The position numbers and the translations under genes were made by a program. The notes beneath the pieces are model-generated. The model did no database searches. It worked only from the letters and a program-made list of their open reading frames with translations, and was not told the DNA's origin. Shown one piece after another: positions 23,372 through 29,672 of a stretch of DNA of 64,000 nucleotides; position 1 is the stretch's first letter, and each line of letters opens with the position of its first letter. Source of the DNA: a virus; IMG/VR virus record IMGVR_UViG_3300034198_008895, positions 1 to 64,000 of that record. The stretch is one strand, 5' to 3'.

Positions 23372-23662
23372 TTATTTAAAGTAGTAACTAATCACATCAA
23401 GTGCTATTGCGCCATAGCGATAAATAATATAACCAACCAAAACAACAATGATTAGTCTAACAGAAATAAAAACGAGTTTATTGTCTACACCACAGTTAGA
23501 ATCACAATCCTCGTGATTTATATTTCTCTGTGTAAAAACAATAGCTGGTGACACACCGCCATGTTTAACAATAGAACATTTACGACATTTTTCACTTTGC
23601 TCTTTGTTAAATACAAAGAAGGATTTTATTTTCTCTATACCTCTGTTGATGAAGTTAAGCAT
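23372..23662 (-). CDS. Small single-helix membrane protein
   Basis: 96 aa. The first half is basic and soluble, with CRKC, and a C-terminal transmembrane helix lies at about residues 72-90 (FISVRLIIVVLVGYIIYRYG). AGGAGAAGCAT precedes the start. No family recognised; an envelope role is possible. Confidence 0.8.
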   Translation of the reverse strand: MLNFINRGIEKIKSFFVFNKEQSEKCRKCSIVKHGGVSPAIVFTQRNINHEDCDSNCGVDNKLVFISVRLIIVVLVGYIIYRYGAIALDVISYYFK

Positions 23663-23710
23663 ATGCTTCTCCTAATTATATCATGATATTATTATTATAG
23701 TAAAAAACTA

Positions 23711-24088
23711 TTATAAGCTGTCACGAATAATATTAAGCTTCTTAGTCATCTCGACAGCTGATTCTTTACCACCATGTTTATCAGGATGACAAAGTTGAAT
23801 AAGAGACTTTAGATCTTCTTTACTCAATTGAATACCTGCGGGTTGAAATGTTGCATTTTGAAGAAATTGTTCTCCGCCTTTTTCATTGATACGTTTAACT
23901 AACTTATTATACTCATTAAGAAGTTGTTCATAACGAGCTTTATACATAATAGAATTAATAGTGTTATCAAAAGCTCTATTAGCTTCTTCTAACTGTTTCT
24001 GACGGTGTTTCTTTTCTTCTTTAATAGCGTAATGAGCTTCCTTGACAGCATACCAGACTCTCATAATTTTCTTAATAAATTCTACCAC
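23711..24088 (-). CDS. J-domain (DnaJ-like) protein
   Basis: 125 aa. The N-terminal 70 residues are a basic coiled coil. The C-terminal about 38 residues are a short J-domain: LSKEDLKSLIQLCHPDKHGG with the HPD motif at residues 101-103, then a helix (AVEMTKKLNIIRDSL). J-domains stimulate the ATPase of Hsp70 (DnaK), so this protein probably recruits host DnaK for folding or assembly of phage proteins. The first helix of a full J-domain is short, so its activity is uncertain. Confidence 0.8.
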   Translation of the reverse strand: MVEFIKKIMRVWYAVKEAHYAIKEEKKHRQKQLEEANRAFDNTINSIMYKARYEQLLNEYNKLVKRINEKGGEQFLQNATFQPAGIQLSKEDLKSLIQLCHPDKHGGKESAVEMTKKLNIIRDSL

Positions 24089-24116
24089 GGTAATCTCCTA
24101 ACAGATATTGTCAAGT

Positions 24117-24124
24117 TATATATG
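24117..24124 (-). promoter_or_regulatory. CATATATA promoter motif
   Basis: The minus strand reads CACATATATAACTTG, 29 nt before the J-domain gene. Confidence 0.6.
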
Positions 24125-24150
24125 TGTAATTAAATTAACATCAAGAACAA

Positions 24151-24176
24151 GATAAGGTAGCCTTAGCTACCTTATC
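24151..24176 (-). terminator. Terminator
   Basis: An 11-bp stem (GATAAGGTAGC / GCTACCTTATC, loop of 4), directly after the HNH gene. The T run after it is weak. Confidence 0.8.
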
Positions 24177-24180
24177 TTTC

Positions 24181-24663
24181 TTAAATCACAAAAGTTGCAT
24201 TACCTTCATCGTCTAACTGTAACTCATAAATATCAACATCTACATACTTATTAGGTTTAGTGTAATCAATATTACCACGACGACGAAGATGCATGTCCAG
24301 CATATTATCGTCATGAGTTCCTATTTCTAAATGATCAGGATTACAACAAGGAGGATTGTCACAAACTTTGTGTCGTACAATCATACCAGGAGGAATTTCA
24401 ACACCTTCCGATAAAGTTTTAGCAACACGATGTGCTTTTAGATCATATTTGTTTCTACTTCCATCTGGGTTACGTTCTCCTTCAACCATGATGAGACCGT
24501 AACCACGTTCAGACACACGCCCTTTCCATTCCCAGCAACGATTACCTTGCTGTATATCTACATTAGACCAGAAACGTTCTTTGTCATTTGCATCCATCTT
24601 ATCAAGAATAGGAACTGTAACGTAGTGCGGGTCTTTTTCTTGGTTTTGTACTTCGTTTTGCAT
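24181..24663 (-). CDS. HNH endonuclease (HNH_3-like)
   Basis: 160 aa from the ATG at 24663 (AAGGAGTATAAA upstream). It carries the free-standing phage HNH pattern: CWEWKG (43-48), AHRVA (78-82), VRHKVCDNPPCCNPDHL (97-112, with His98, Asn108 and His111 as HNH residues) and GTHDDNMLDM. It probably cuts DNA as a homing-type nuclease. Unlike the two HNH genes at 29.7 and 54.4 kb it is not next to a tRNA and is a different subtype. Confidence 0.9.
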   Translation of the reverse strand: MQNEVQNQEKDPHYVTVPILDKMDANDKERFWSNVDIQQGNRCWEWKGRVSERGYGLIMVEGERNPDGSRNKYDLKAHRVAKTLSEGVEIPPGMIVRHKVCDNPPCCNPDHLEIGTHDDNMLDMHLRRRGNIDYTKPNKYVDVDIYELQLDDEGNATFVI

Positions 24664-24710
24664 TTTATACTCCTTTTTGCGTTGTATCAAAAAGTTTAAT
24701 AAAAAATAAA

Positions 24711-24740
24711 AAAAAAGACGAGAGTAACCCCGTCTTTTTT
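24711..24740 (-). terminator. Terminator
   Basis: A 10-bp stem (AAAAAAGACG / CGTCTTTTTT) with a 10-nt loop, just after the 308-aa gene. Confidence 0.82.
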
Positions 24741-24747
24741 GATTAGG

Positions 24748-25674
24748 TCAATAGTACTTAACTTGACTATTTACGGAAAGTTTATCTTTCATAACTTTCG
24801 GTGCATTGATTTTGAATTGTGTTCCATTAATCTCTACAGTCTGTTGACCGCGAAGATAAGATGTAACATCAATATCAATACCATTCTTCAGCCTACGTTT
24901 ATGAGACTCAATCAGATGCAGAACAGGTCTTTTACGACCAGTCTCTGTAACTGGCAGAGAGCGCGCATACAGAAGAGATTTTATTTCTTCCTGCATGCAA
25001 CCAAGATGAACTTTTGCCTTTTCTTCTTGAGCAGTAATTGTCCAGCAAAAACGACGGTCGGCCGAGATTTGCAAAACAACTGAACCCATCATTTCTGTTT
25101 CTTTGAGAATAACAGGTTCTGTTTCAATTACCTGGTGTTTGTAATAACCAGCAGGTGATTGAAATACTTGTTTACATGGGAAAACCATTCCGGTTTTATC
25201 AACCGTAATATAACGACGTTCACCCATAATTCCACCAGCTTTAAGGGCGTAAAGAAAAGTCAATTCATATAAAGTTCCACCACTTTGCTGCCGCCAGTAT
25301 TTCCCGAGAATATTAGCTTTCTTGAAATGAACAGTGATAGCATAAGTATCGGGATTGGTTTCTGCAGTTTTCCCTTCTGGCAAAATAGTGTAACAACCAG
25401 ACTCAGGCAGAACATCGTTTTGCATATCAAAACCCCAACGAGTTTTGAAGATGTCCTCTTCGTCATATGCTTCAGCAGTAAGAAATCTAGAGCTGCTTGC
25501 AATATAAGGACCTGATTGACGTATGGCAAAAAGACGTTCTTCCGTTAAACGATCAGGAGGCGGCGCTCCTTTTAACTTTTTAATCTTGGTTTCAAAACAA
25601 GATATCAAAGCACTAGATACAGTTTCTTCAAAATCTTCTTGTGTCCAAAAATCTTTATCAGTTGCAGTGTTCAT
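24748..25674 (-). CDS. Unknown 308-aa protein
   Basis: A single-gene unit with a promoter motif at 25714 and a terminator at 24711. AAGGAGAAATAA precedes the start. The C-terminal part, with LHLIESHKRRLKNG, IDIDVTSYLRGQQTVEI and FKINAPKVM, resembles a segment seen in phage proteins of unknown function in large phages. No enzymatic motif recognised. Confidence 0.85.
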   Translation of the reverse strand: MNTATDKDFWTQEDFEETVSSALISCFETKIKKLKGAPPPDRLTEERLFAIRQSGPYIASSSRFLTAEAYDEEDIFKTRWGFDMQNDVLPESGCYTILPEGKTAETNPDTYAITVHFKKANILGKYWRQQSGGTLYELTFLYALKAGGIMGERRYITVDKTGMVFPCKQVFQSPAGYYKHQVIETEPVILKETEMMGSVVLQISADRRFCWTITAQEEKAKVHLGCMQEEIKSLLYARSLPVTETGRKRPVLHLIESHKRRLKNGIDIDVTSYLRGQQTVEINGTQFKINAPKVMKDKLSVNSQVKYY

Positions 25675-25713
25675 TTATTTCTCCTTAAGGAATTGATAGG
25701 TTCCATCTTTTAA

Positions 25714-25721
25714 TATATATG
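25714..25721 (-). promoter_or_regulatory. CATATATA promoter motif
   Basis: The minus strand reads TACATATATATTAAAAG, 40 nt before the 308-aa gene. Confidence 0.6.
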
Positions 25722-25751
25722 TATTTAAAAAAATATCAAAAACAAAAAAAA

Positions 25752-25775
25752 AACACCAGGAGTTACCCTGGTGTT
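25752..25775 (-). terminator. Terminator
   Basis: A 9-bp stem (AACACCAGG, loop AGTTAC, CCTGGTGTT) followed by a long T run on the minus strand. Confidence 0.88.
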
Positions 25776-25788
25776 CTTCTTATCGAGC

Positions 25789-26379
25789 TTATTTGTTGTA
25801 CAGAATATCTGCGCAAACAAGTTCTGCTTCACGAATCGGCATAACCCGTTTACTGGAACCACTGCCCAGATTCAGGTTACTGTTACCGACATACTTGGCA
25901 ACAAAGTAGATCGGACGACCGACAGACACATTGTCACGCAACCACTTGGTTGTCTTAACGGTATTGAGCGAATAACCCCATTCACGAGAACCACCGAGGT
26001 TTGTCGTGCGGGTATAAATCTCACTACCGTTGACACCAATAATTTCCGTCACATCAGAGAACAACTGTCCCTGAGGTTGCGGCTTGATTGCTTCGTTGTT
26101 GCGCGTAACACTGAGACCGTACGGACGAGAGCCGATTTCAGAGCTGGGAATTTTTACTTCAGCAATATCGTTACACGACTTGATATTTGCATAGTTCCCT
26201 GCCATGACTTGAGACTTCAGCGGAATCTTCTGTTTGTCGAAGAAGTCAGCACCAACTGCCGATTTCTTACCACCGACATAATTGTCTGCGCAGTCATCAT
26301 CATCCGGATGACAAGCAGCGATAGCATTCCCACTAACTATCGAAAGAGCAAGAAAAACAATACTAATCAAATGTTTCAT
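25789..26379 (-). CDS. Secreted/periplasmic protein of unknown function
   Basis: 196 aa with a clear type I signal peptide (MKHLISIVFLALSIVSGNAIA, cut after AIA at about residue 21). The mature protein is rich in Cys early (CHPDDDDC) with two more Cys later, suggesting disulfides, and is beta-rich in the second half. The gene is more GC-rich in codon use than its neighbours and has its own promoter motif and terminator. A periplasmic role is inferred; no family recognised. Confidence 0.85.
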   Translation of the reverse strand: MKHLISIVFLALSIVSGNAIAACHPDDDDCADNYVGGKKSAVGADFFDKQKIPLKSQVMAGNYANIKSCNDIAEVKIPSSEIGSRPYGLSVTRNNEAIKPQPQGQLFSDVTEIIGVNGSEIYTRTTNLGGSREWGYSLNTVKTTKWLRDNVSVGRPIYFVAKYVGNSNLNLGSGSSKRVMPIREAELVCADILYNK

Positions 26380-26418
26380 TTTATCACCTCATGAAGGAAT
26401 TGAATTTACTACACTTAT

Positions 26419-26426
26419 TATATATG
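26419..26426 (-). promoter_or_regulatory. CATATATA promoter motif
   Basis: The minus strand reads TTACATATATAATAAGTG, 40 nt before the secreted-protein gene. Confidence 0.62.
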
Positions 26427-26460
26427 TAACCAAGATTTTTTCAAACGTATAAAAAAGAAA

Positions 26461-26480
26461 AAGGTAGCCGAAGCTACCTT
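26461..26480 (-). terminator. Terminator
   Basis: An 8-bp stem (AAGGTAGC, loop CGAA, GCTACCTT) followed by TTTTTCTTTTTT on the minus strand. Confidence 0.88.
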
Positions 26481-26487
26481 AATCTGA

Positions 26488-26823
26488 TTAAATATCGTAA
26501 TAATCCCAAGCATGTGGTTCATGCTTATTCATAAAGTCTTGAAAACCTTCTTCAGTGTCCACATACACTTCTTCTTCAAAGTTTCCCCACACTCGTCCGT
26601 AGACAGGATGGATTGCTTCAAAGTCATTAACCCAATAGTAATAATCCTCAACAATCCTACCAGATATGATCCAACCATCAGGATGAACTCTGACGAATGT
26701 ACCAGTCTCACGGTTATGATTCTCAAGAACTTCTTCTGGATTTAAAGTATAAGCAGCGGCACTAAAGAATTTTTTCTGCTCTTCTTCAACAAAAAAATCT
26801 ACACCAAGTTTTTTCGTAATCAT
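26488..26823 (-). CDS. Unknown 111-aa acidic protein
   Basis: A Trp/Tyr/Glu-rich protein (HPDGWIISGRIVEDYYYWVNDFEAIHPVYGRVWG, shown here in part as a marker) with an acidic C-terminus. Its upstream region (26824-26920) lacks a good CATATATA core; AATATAGATT-like sequence near 26908 is the nearest. No family recognised. Confidence 0.83.
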   Translation of the reverse strand: MITKKLGVDFFVEEEQKKFFSAAAYTLNPEEVLENHNRETGTFVRVHPDGWIISGRIVEDYYYWVNDFEAIHPVYGRVWGNFEEEVYVDTEEGFQDFMNKHEPHAWDYYDI

Positions 26824-26926
26824 GATATCACCTTAGACAGTTAAACAGCTGGTCTAAAGCTAAGATGATCACAATTACCACAATTACTATTTACTTAGTG
26901 TCAATTAATATAGATTTAAATAAAAA

Positions 26927-26952
26927 AACAAGGTGACCAAAGTCACCTTGTT
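26927..26952 (-). terminator. Terminator
   Basis: An 11-bp stem (AACAAGGTGAC, loop CAAA, GTCACCTTGTT) followed by TTTTTTA on the minus strand, after the 49-aa membrane gene. Confidence 0.9.
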
Positions 26953-26956
26953 CCTG

Positions 26957-27106
26957 TTATGCTTCTTTCTTTTTACTGAACTTCGCAGTGAGAGAATCCT
27001 TCATAGCTTTAGCTTTCCAACCAAGCCAGAAGAATAGGACACCAGTCATTCCCATTGCAAGAATAACGTCACCCCGTCCTGCGAATATACCAACCGCTGT
27101 GTTCAT
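26957..27106 (-). CDS. 49-aa single-helix membrane protein
   Basis: Begins MNTAVGIFAGRGDVILAMGM with one transmembrane helix (VILAMGMTGVLFFWLGW, about 14-30) and a lysine-rich tail. The start overlaps the lipoprotein stop (ATGA). Its small size, single helix and coupling to a lipoprotein gene resemble spanin or superinfection-control pairs, but this is inference. Confidence 0.8.
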   Translation of the reverse strand: MNTAVGIFAGRGDVILAMGMTGVLFFWLGWKAKAMKDSLTAKFSKKKEA

Positions 27107-27555
27107 TTACCGGTGAACGACTTGAATGGCAGCTTAATGCCGAGGTTACACTGCTTCAGCTCTTTGTAGAAAGCAGTATCGATAAAGTCCTTCTCAAGGA
27201 AGCAACCCATCTGAGCAGAGTGGGTCGAGCAGTAAGCCTTGTACTTTTCGACTTCCTTGGTCTTCTCGTTCTTTTCACCCATGAACGAAACCCAGATCCA
27301 ACCGGAACCTTGCAAGCACTCGGATGTCATCATCAAATCAGGATGAGTCACAATCTTCATACCAGTAAGGCGTGGATTAGCATCACGATACTCACGTGCC
27401 AGTGTATCGGCATTGCTGATCGTGGTGGCACGATAAGAGTCCAGGATATCAGCATTGCGGATAGCCAGTTCATCCTTCGTTGGTGCGCGTTCACCACAAC
27501 CAACCATGATGAATGCGGCCAGAGCAATACAAACCATACCAAACATCTTCTTCAT
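27103..27555 (-). CDS. Lipoprotein of unknown function
   Basis: 150 aa from the ATG at 27555 (AAGGAGTTTCGT upstream). Signal peptide MKKMFGMVCIALAAFIMVGC with lipobox MVGC, so Cys20 should be lipidated. The mature protein holds five further Cys. It lies directly downstream of the tmRNA terminator and overlaps a one-helix membrane protein gene. Candidate roles: outer spanin, lysis or exclusion of other phages. No family recognised. Confidence 0.85.
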   Translation of the reverse strand: MKKMFGMVCIALAAFIMVGCGERAPTKDELAIRNADILDSYRATTISNADTLAREYRDANPRLTGMKIVTHPDLMMTSECLQGSGWIWVSFMGEKNEKTKEVEKYKAYCSTHSAQMGCFLEKDFIDTAFYKELKQCNLGIKLPFKSFTGK

Positions 27556-27604
27556 ACGAAACTCCTTTTTATTGAAAGTTGCTACTGGAAAAAACAAAAT
27601 AAAA

Positions 27605-27629
27605 AGACATGAACTATTTGTTCATGTCT
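27605..27629 (-). terminator. Terminator after the tmRNA coding piece
   Basis: A 10-bp stem (AGACATGAAC, loop TATTT, GTTCATGTCT) followed by TTTTTATTTTG on the minus strand. It separates the RNA island from the lipoprotein gene, which has no promoter motif of its own. Confidence 0.85.
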
Positions 27630-27639
27630 GTAAGGAAAG

Positions 27640-27893
27640 AGAAGGTCCACCTGCCTATTTGGGTAATAAGGACTCCGTCATGATCGGGAGAGCAGGTGGC
27701 TTGGAAGACCGAAGTCAACCAATGACCCCATCGCTAGTCAACTTAGGCTAACCGCTGTTAGGCGGCGAGCTTCAGCTGAGGTGCGAACTGTGCATCATTT
27801 GCGGCAGTTATTGAGTTTGCTAGATTTACGTCATTCGCCTGACGTGTCGTTCCTTATCCACTAGTTATGCGCTGTCGAAACCTGTACATCCCC
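27640..27893 (-). ncRNA. ssrA: tmRNA coding piece (permuted two-piece tmRNA)
   Basis: The RNA 5' end GGGGATG (27893-27887) pairs over 7 bp with CATCTCC of the acceptor piece upstream. It is followed by TACAGGTTTCGACA, the conserved tmRNA D-loop region, then CAGCGCAT (27874-27867), which can form the P2 helix with GTGTGTTG of the acceptor piece. The tag frame runs from the GCA at 27802 to the TAA at 27758 and encodes ANDAQFAPQLKLAA. Pseudoknot-like stems follow, including CCACCTGC/GCAGGTGG. It should rescue stalled ribosomes and tag nascent proteins for proteolysis. The 3' end is placed approximately, before the terminator. Confidence 0.9.
27758..27802 (-). other. tmRNA tag-peptide reading frame
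   Basis: Fourteen codons and TAA: Ala-Asn-Asp-Ala-Gln-Phe-Ala-Pro-Gln-Leu-Lys-Leu-Ala-Ala. The AND start and LAA end are typical of bacterial tmRNA tags. The resume codon is taken as the GCA at 27802-27800; the codon before it is GCC. Confidence 0.85.
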
Positions 27894-28010
27894 ATCAGAG
27901 ACAGTCTGAACCAATCGGTCACAATTAACACGTTGACTGCGGTTTTATCCGGAGGCGCTTAACTGTAAATGCCGTTCGCCTTAAACAAGCAAACGCAACC
28001 AGACTGTCTT
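27894..28010 (-). ncRNA. Excised spacer between tmRNA pieces
   Basis: The 117-nt segment between the CCA end of the acceptor piece and the G1 of the coding piece. Its ends carry AGACAGTCTG and CAGACTGTCT, a perfect 10-bp stem that brings the two processing sites together. This is expected for a circularly permuted tmRNA precursor. Confidence 0.75.
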
Positions 28011-28090
28011 TGGTGGAGATGGGGGGAATCGAACCCCCGTCCAACACACTTTCATTTCTAAAGTCTCAGAGAGTTACCTCTCCATACGAC
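28011..28090 (-). ncRNA. ssrA: tmRNA acceptor piece
   Basis: The RNA 3' end reads GGACGGGGGTTCGATTCC, then CCCCATCTCCACCA: a T-arm with a GGGGG/CCCCC stem, the acceptor strand CATCTCC, discriminator A and an encoded CCA (28011-28013). This is the tRNA-Ala-like 3' half of tmRNA. GTGTGTTG (28049-28042) can pair with the coding piece to make P2. A GAGAG/CTCTC hairpin lies at 28069-28082. The 5' end is estimated from usual acceptor-piece length. Confidence 0.88.
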
Positions 28091-28094
28091 AATA

Positions 28095-28625
28095 TTCCTT
28101 CGCCATTGATGAGCATGGGCCGAAGATTGAAGCTAGTTAGTCCTCGGGCATTCTATCCCGAATTAGATGCTCTCACATCCCACTTGTTTTAAAGTTCCTG
28201 GTGAGAGACCAGATCCTCTTTGTCAAGCGTTTACGTCAATGTCCGTAGAACTAAAAAGCAAACTTGCCTGGTTACACATCCAGGTTGCTGGGATTAAGCA
28301 ATGCGAACGGATCTACATTTCAATAGTCCGGTTGTTAATCGAATTACACTTATAGATGAGCGACATCTATAAGACACTTGTGAAAGGTCCCACTTTCATC
28401 AAGAACTGAGCATGTAAGAGCTAAAGATATGGCAGTGGAGAGATCATGTTTAGACGTGACCATGACCCCTAAACCCCACTATTCTGTCTCGATGTAGCAG
28501 ACCGCGATATCCACATCATCGTCGAGCCATATCCTTAGCAAACTAGTCGGGATTCGTCCTAGCCTTAGACGATATCTCTCCGAGATAGTGAGGAAGTTGA
28601 ACCTCACATAAATCCCTTACTCGTA
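28095..28625 (-). ncRNA. Large structured RNA of unknown type, upstream of the tmRNA
   Basis: About 0.5 kb with no gene on either strand. It contains many local hairpins: 28144-28160 (CGGG/CCCG), 28198-28212 (CTGGT/ACCAG), 28267-28284 (CCTGG/CCAGG), 28349-28373 (10 bp, CTTATAGATG/CATCTATAAG), 28381-28398 (TGAAAG/CTTTCA), 28574-28586 and 28588-28607 (GTGAGG/CCTCAC). No terminator or promoter motif separates it from the upstream protein gene or the tmRNA, so it should be cut from a common transcript. Size, phage location and tRNA/tmRNA neighbourhood recall the GOLLD and ROOL ornate phage RNAs, but no identity was established. The strand is inferred from context. Confidence 0.6.
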
Positions 28626-28629
28626 GTGC

Positions 28630-28959
28630 CTAAGCACAATTCTTTTGTTCAGCTCGCCGCGCATTCAAGCGATCAGCCGTAGTGGTTGACTTGCGAGAAT
28701 TAAGACGGTTAGCCAAAGCGATCGGGTGAATACGATAAACACCCTTAGCGATGCGGCGAGTATATTTACGCCATGTCGGAGAATGTTCGCTGGTATCCAT
28801 CTCAGCGTTACTGAGAAGAACACCGGTATAAGACTTCTTGATCTTCTCAAAAAAGTCCATAACTTCCTGACGAGTTACGATCAAACCTTTACCGATTTGA
28901 CCATCAAGCATAGCATCCAGAAGCGAGTCATGAATGCTGCTAGTGACGTATGTTGCCAT
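28630..28959 (-). CDS. Unknown 109-aa basic protein in the RNA island
   Basis: ATG at 28959, after AAGGAGACTGTG. The N-terminus is helical (SSIHDSLLDAMLDGQIGKG). The C-terminal 45 residues are strongly basic (WRKYTRRIAKGVYRIHP, ANRLNSRKS, RLNARRAEQK). It is the only protein gene between tRNA-Leu and the large RNA/tmRNA, so it could bind one of these RNAs; this is inference. No family recognised, and it is not SmpB-like. Confidence 0.82.
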   Translation of the reverse strand: MATYVTSSIHDSLLDAMLDGQIGKGLIVTRQEVMDFFEKIKKSYTGVLLSNAEMDTSEHSPTWRKYTRRIAKGVYRIHPIALANRLNSRKSTTTADRLNARRAEQKNCA

Positions 28960-29017
28960 CACAGTCTCCTTAAAAGAGAGGGTTAAGATTTACTGCGGTT
29001 TATACGTGAAGAGTTAA

Positions 29018-29103
29018 TGGTGCCGGGAACGGGAATCGAACCCGTACACTCAATGAGCGAGAGATTTTAAGTCTCTTGTGTCTACCAATTTCACCACCCC
29101 GGC
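29018..29103 (-). tRNA. tRNA-Leu(UAA)
   Basis: Acceptor GCCGGGG/TCCCGGC, anticodon loop CTTAAAA with UAA, long variable arm, T-arm ACGGG TTCGATT CCCGT, encoded CCA. It decodes UUA/UUG. First element of the transcript that includes the large RNA and tmRNA. Confidence 0.96.
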
Positions 29104-29130
29104 AACTTTAAAACTCTTTAGTACAAATAA

Positions 29131-29138
29131 TATATATG
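29131..29138 (-). promoter_or_regulatory. CATATATA promoter motif for the RNA island
   Basis: The minus strand reads AACATATATATTATTTG, 28 nt before the tRNA-Leu 5' end. No other copy lies between here and the tmRNA terminator, so it may drive tRNA-Leu, the 109-aa gene, the large RNA and the tmRNA. Confidence 0.6.
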
Positions 29139-29152
29139 TTATTAAAAAAGTA

Positions 29153-29575
29153 TCAGCTGCAGATCTCTTCGTCAGCATCTGAAGCTAGTGATTTATAACC
29201 TTTGTAAGTAGGATGAATTTTATCCTTACTTAAATCAGACTTTCTAGGACTAATAGTAGTGTCTCTATATATACCAGCAACTTGCCTTACAAATTCATAT
29301 TGTTCTGGTTTAATATCTTTATTGGGTAATATCCAAGTAACACATTTACTTCTAATTCCCATCCTTAACTTCAGAAGAGAGTTAAAAGTTGGTGTGACCT
29401 TTGTATCATTTGTTCCCAAACTAATAATAGTATGTTTATTATATATGTTAACTGGTCCATATCTATTAACATAATTTTCCGAATTGATTCCAGATTGAAC
29501 GTATGCTTGACATTCTTTTCTGACTTGTGAAATTCCTACACCAATGGAATCTCCAAGTATCAGGCATTCTAACAC
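29153..29575 (-). CDS. Small SGNH/GDSL-family hydrolase
   Basis: 140 aa; GTG start with AAGGAGTTAACA upstream. It carries the family's conserved blocks: GDSIG with nucleophile Ser10, Gly30, GTND with Asn56, and DKIH with Asp118 and His121. The full SGNH set is therefore in place for ester or acetyl-group hydrolysis. It is shorter than usual family members (about 200 aa). It sits between tRNA-Leu and tRNA-Arg. Possible roles are deacetylating a surface polysaccharide or a small-molecule ester; there is no signal peptide, so it probably acts in the cytoplasm or in the virion. Confidence 0.82.
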   Translation of the reverse strand: MLECLILGDSIGVGISQVRKECQAYVQSGINSENYVNRYGPVNIYNKHTIISLGTNDTKVTPTFNSLLKLRMGIRSKCVTWILPNKDIKPEQYEFVRQVAGIYRDTTISPRKSDLSKDKIHPTYKGYKSLASDADEEICS

Positions 29576-29596
29576 TGTTAACTCCTTGAGAAATGA

Positions 29597-29672
29597 TGGC
29601 CTCCCGTAGACGGTTCGAACGTCTGACCTGAATCTTAGAAGGATTCTGCTCTTCCAACTGAGCTAACGGGAG
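29597..29672 (-). tRNA. tRNA-Arg(UCU)
   Basis: Acceptor CTCCCGT/ACGGGAG, anticodon stem GAATC/GATTC with loop CTTCTAA (UCU), T-arm AGACG TTCGAAC CGTCT, encoded CCA. It decodes AGA/AGG, codons rare in GC-rich hosts. Its 5' end overlaps the stop codon of the HNH gene by 10 nt. Confidence 0.95.

Noticed and set aside
27455-28355. Small plus-strand frames across the tmRNA and large RNA
   Set aside because: They have no ribosome-binding sites, overlap structured RNA and show no protein-like pattern.
27640-28625. Group I intron or intron-interrupted tRNA in the RNA island
   Set aside because: The T-loop and acceptor of the tmRNA are uninterrupted, and no R/S core sequences of group I introns were found. 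Permuted tmRNA explains the two halves.
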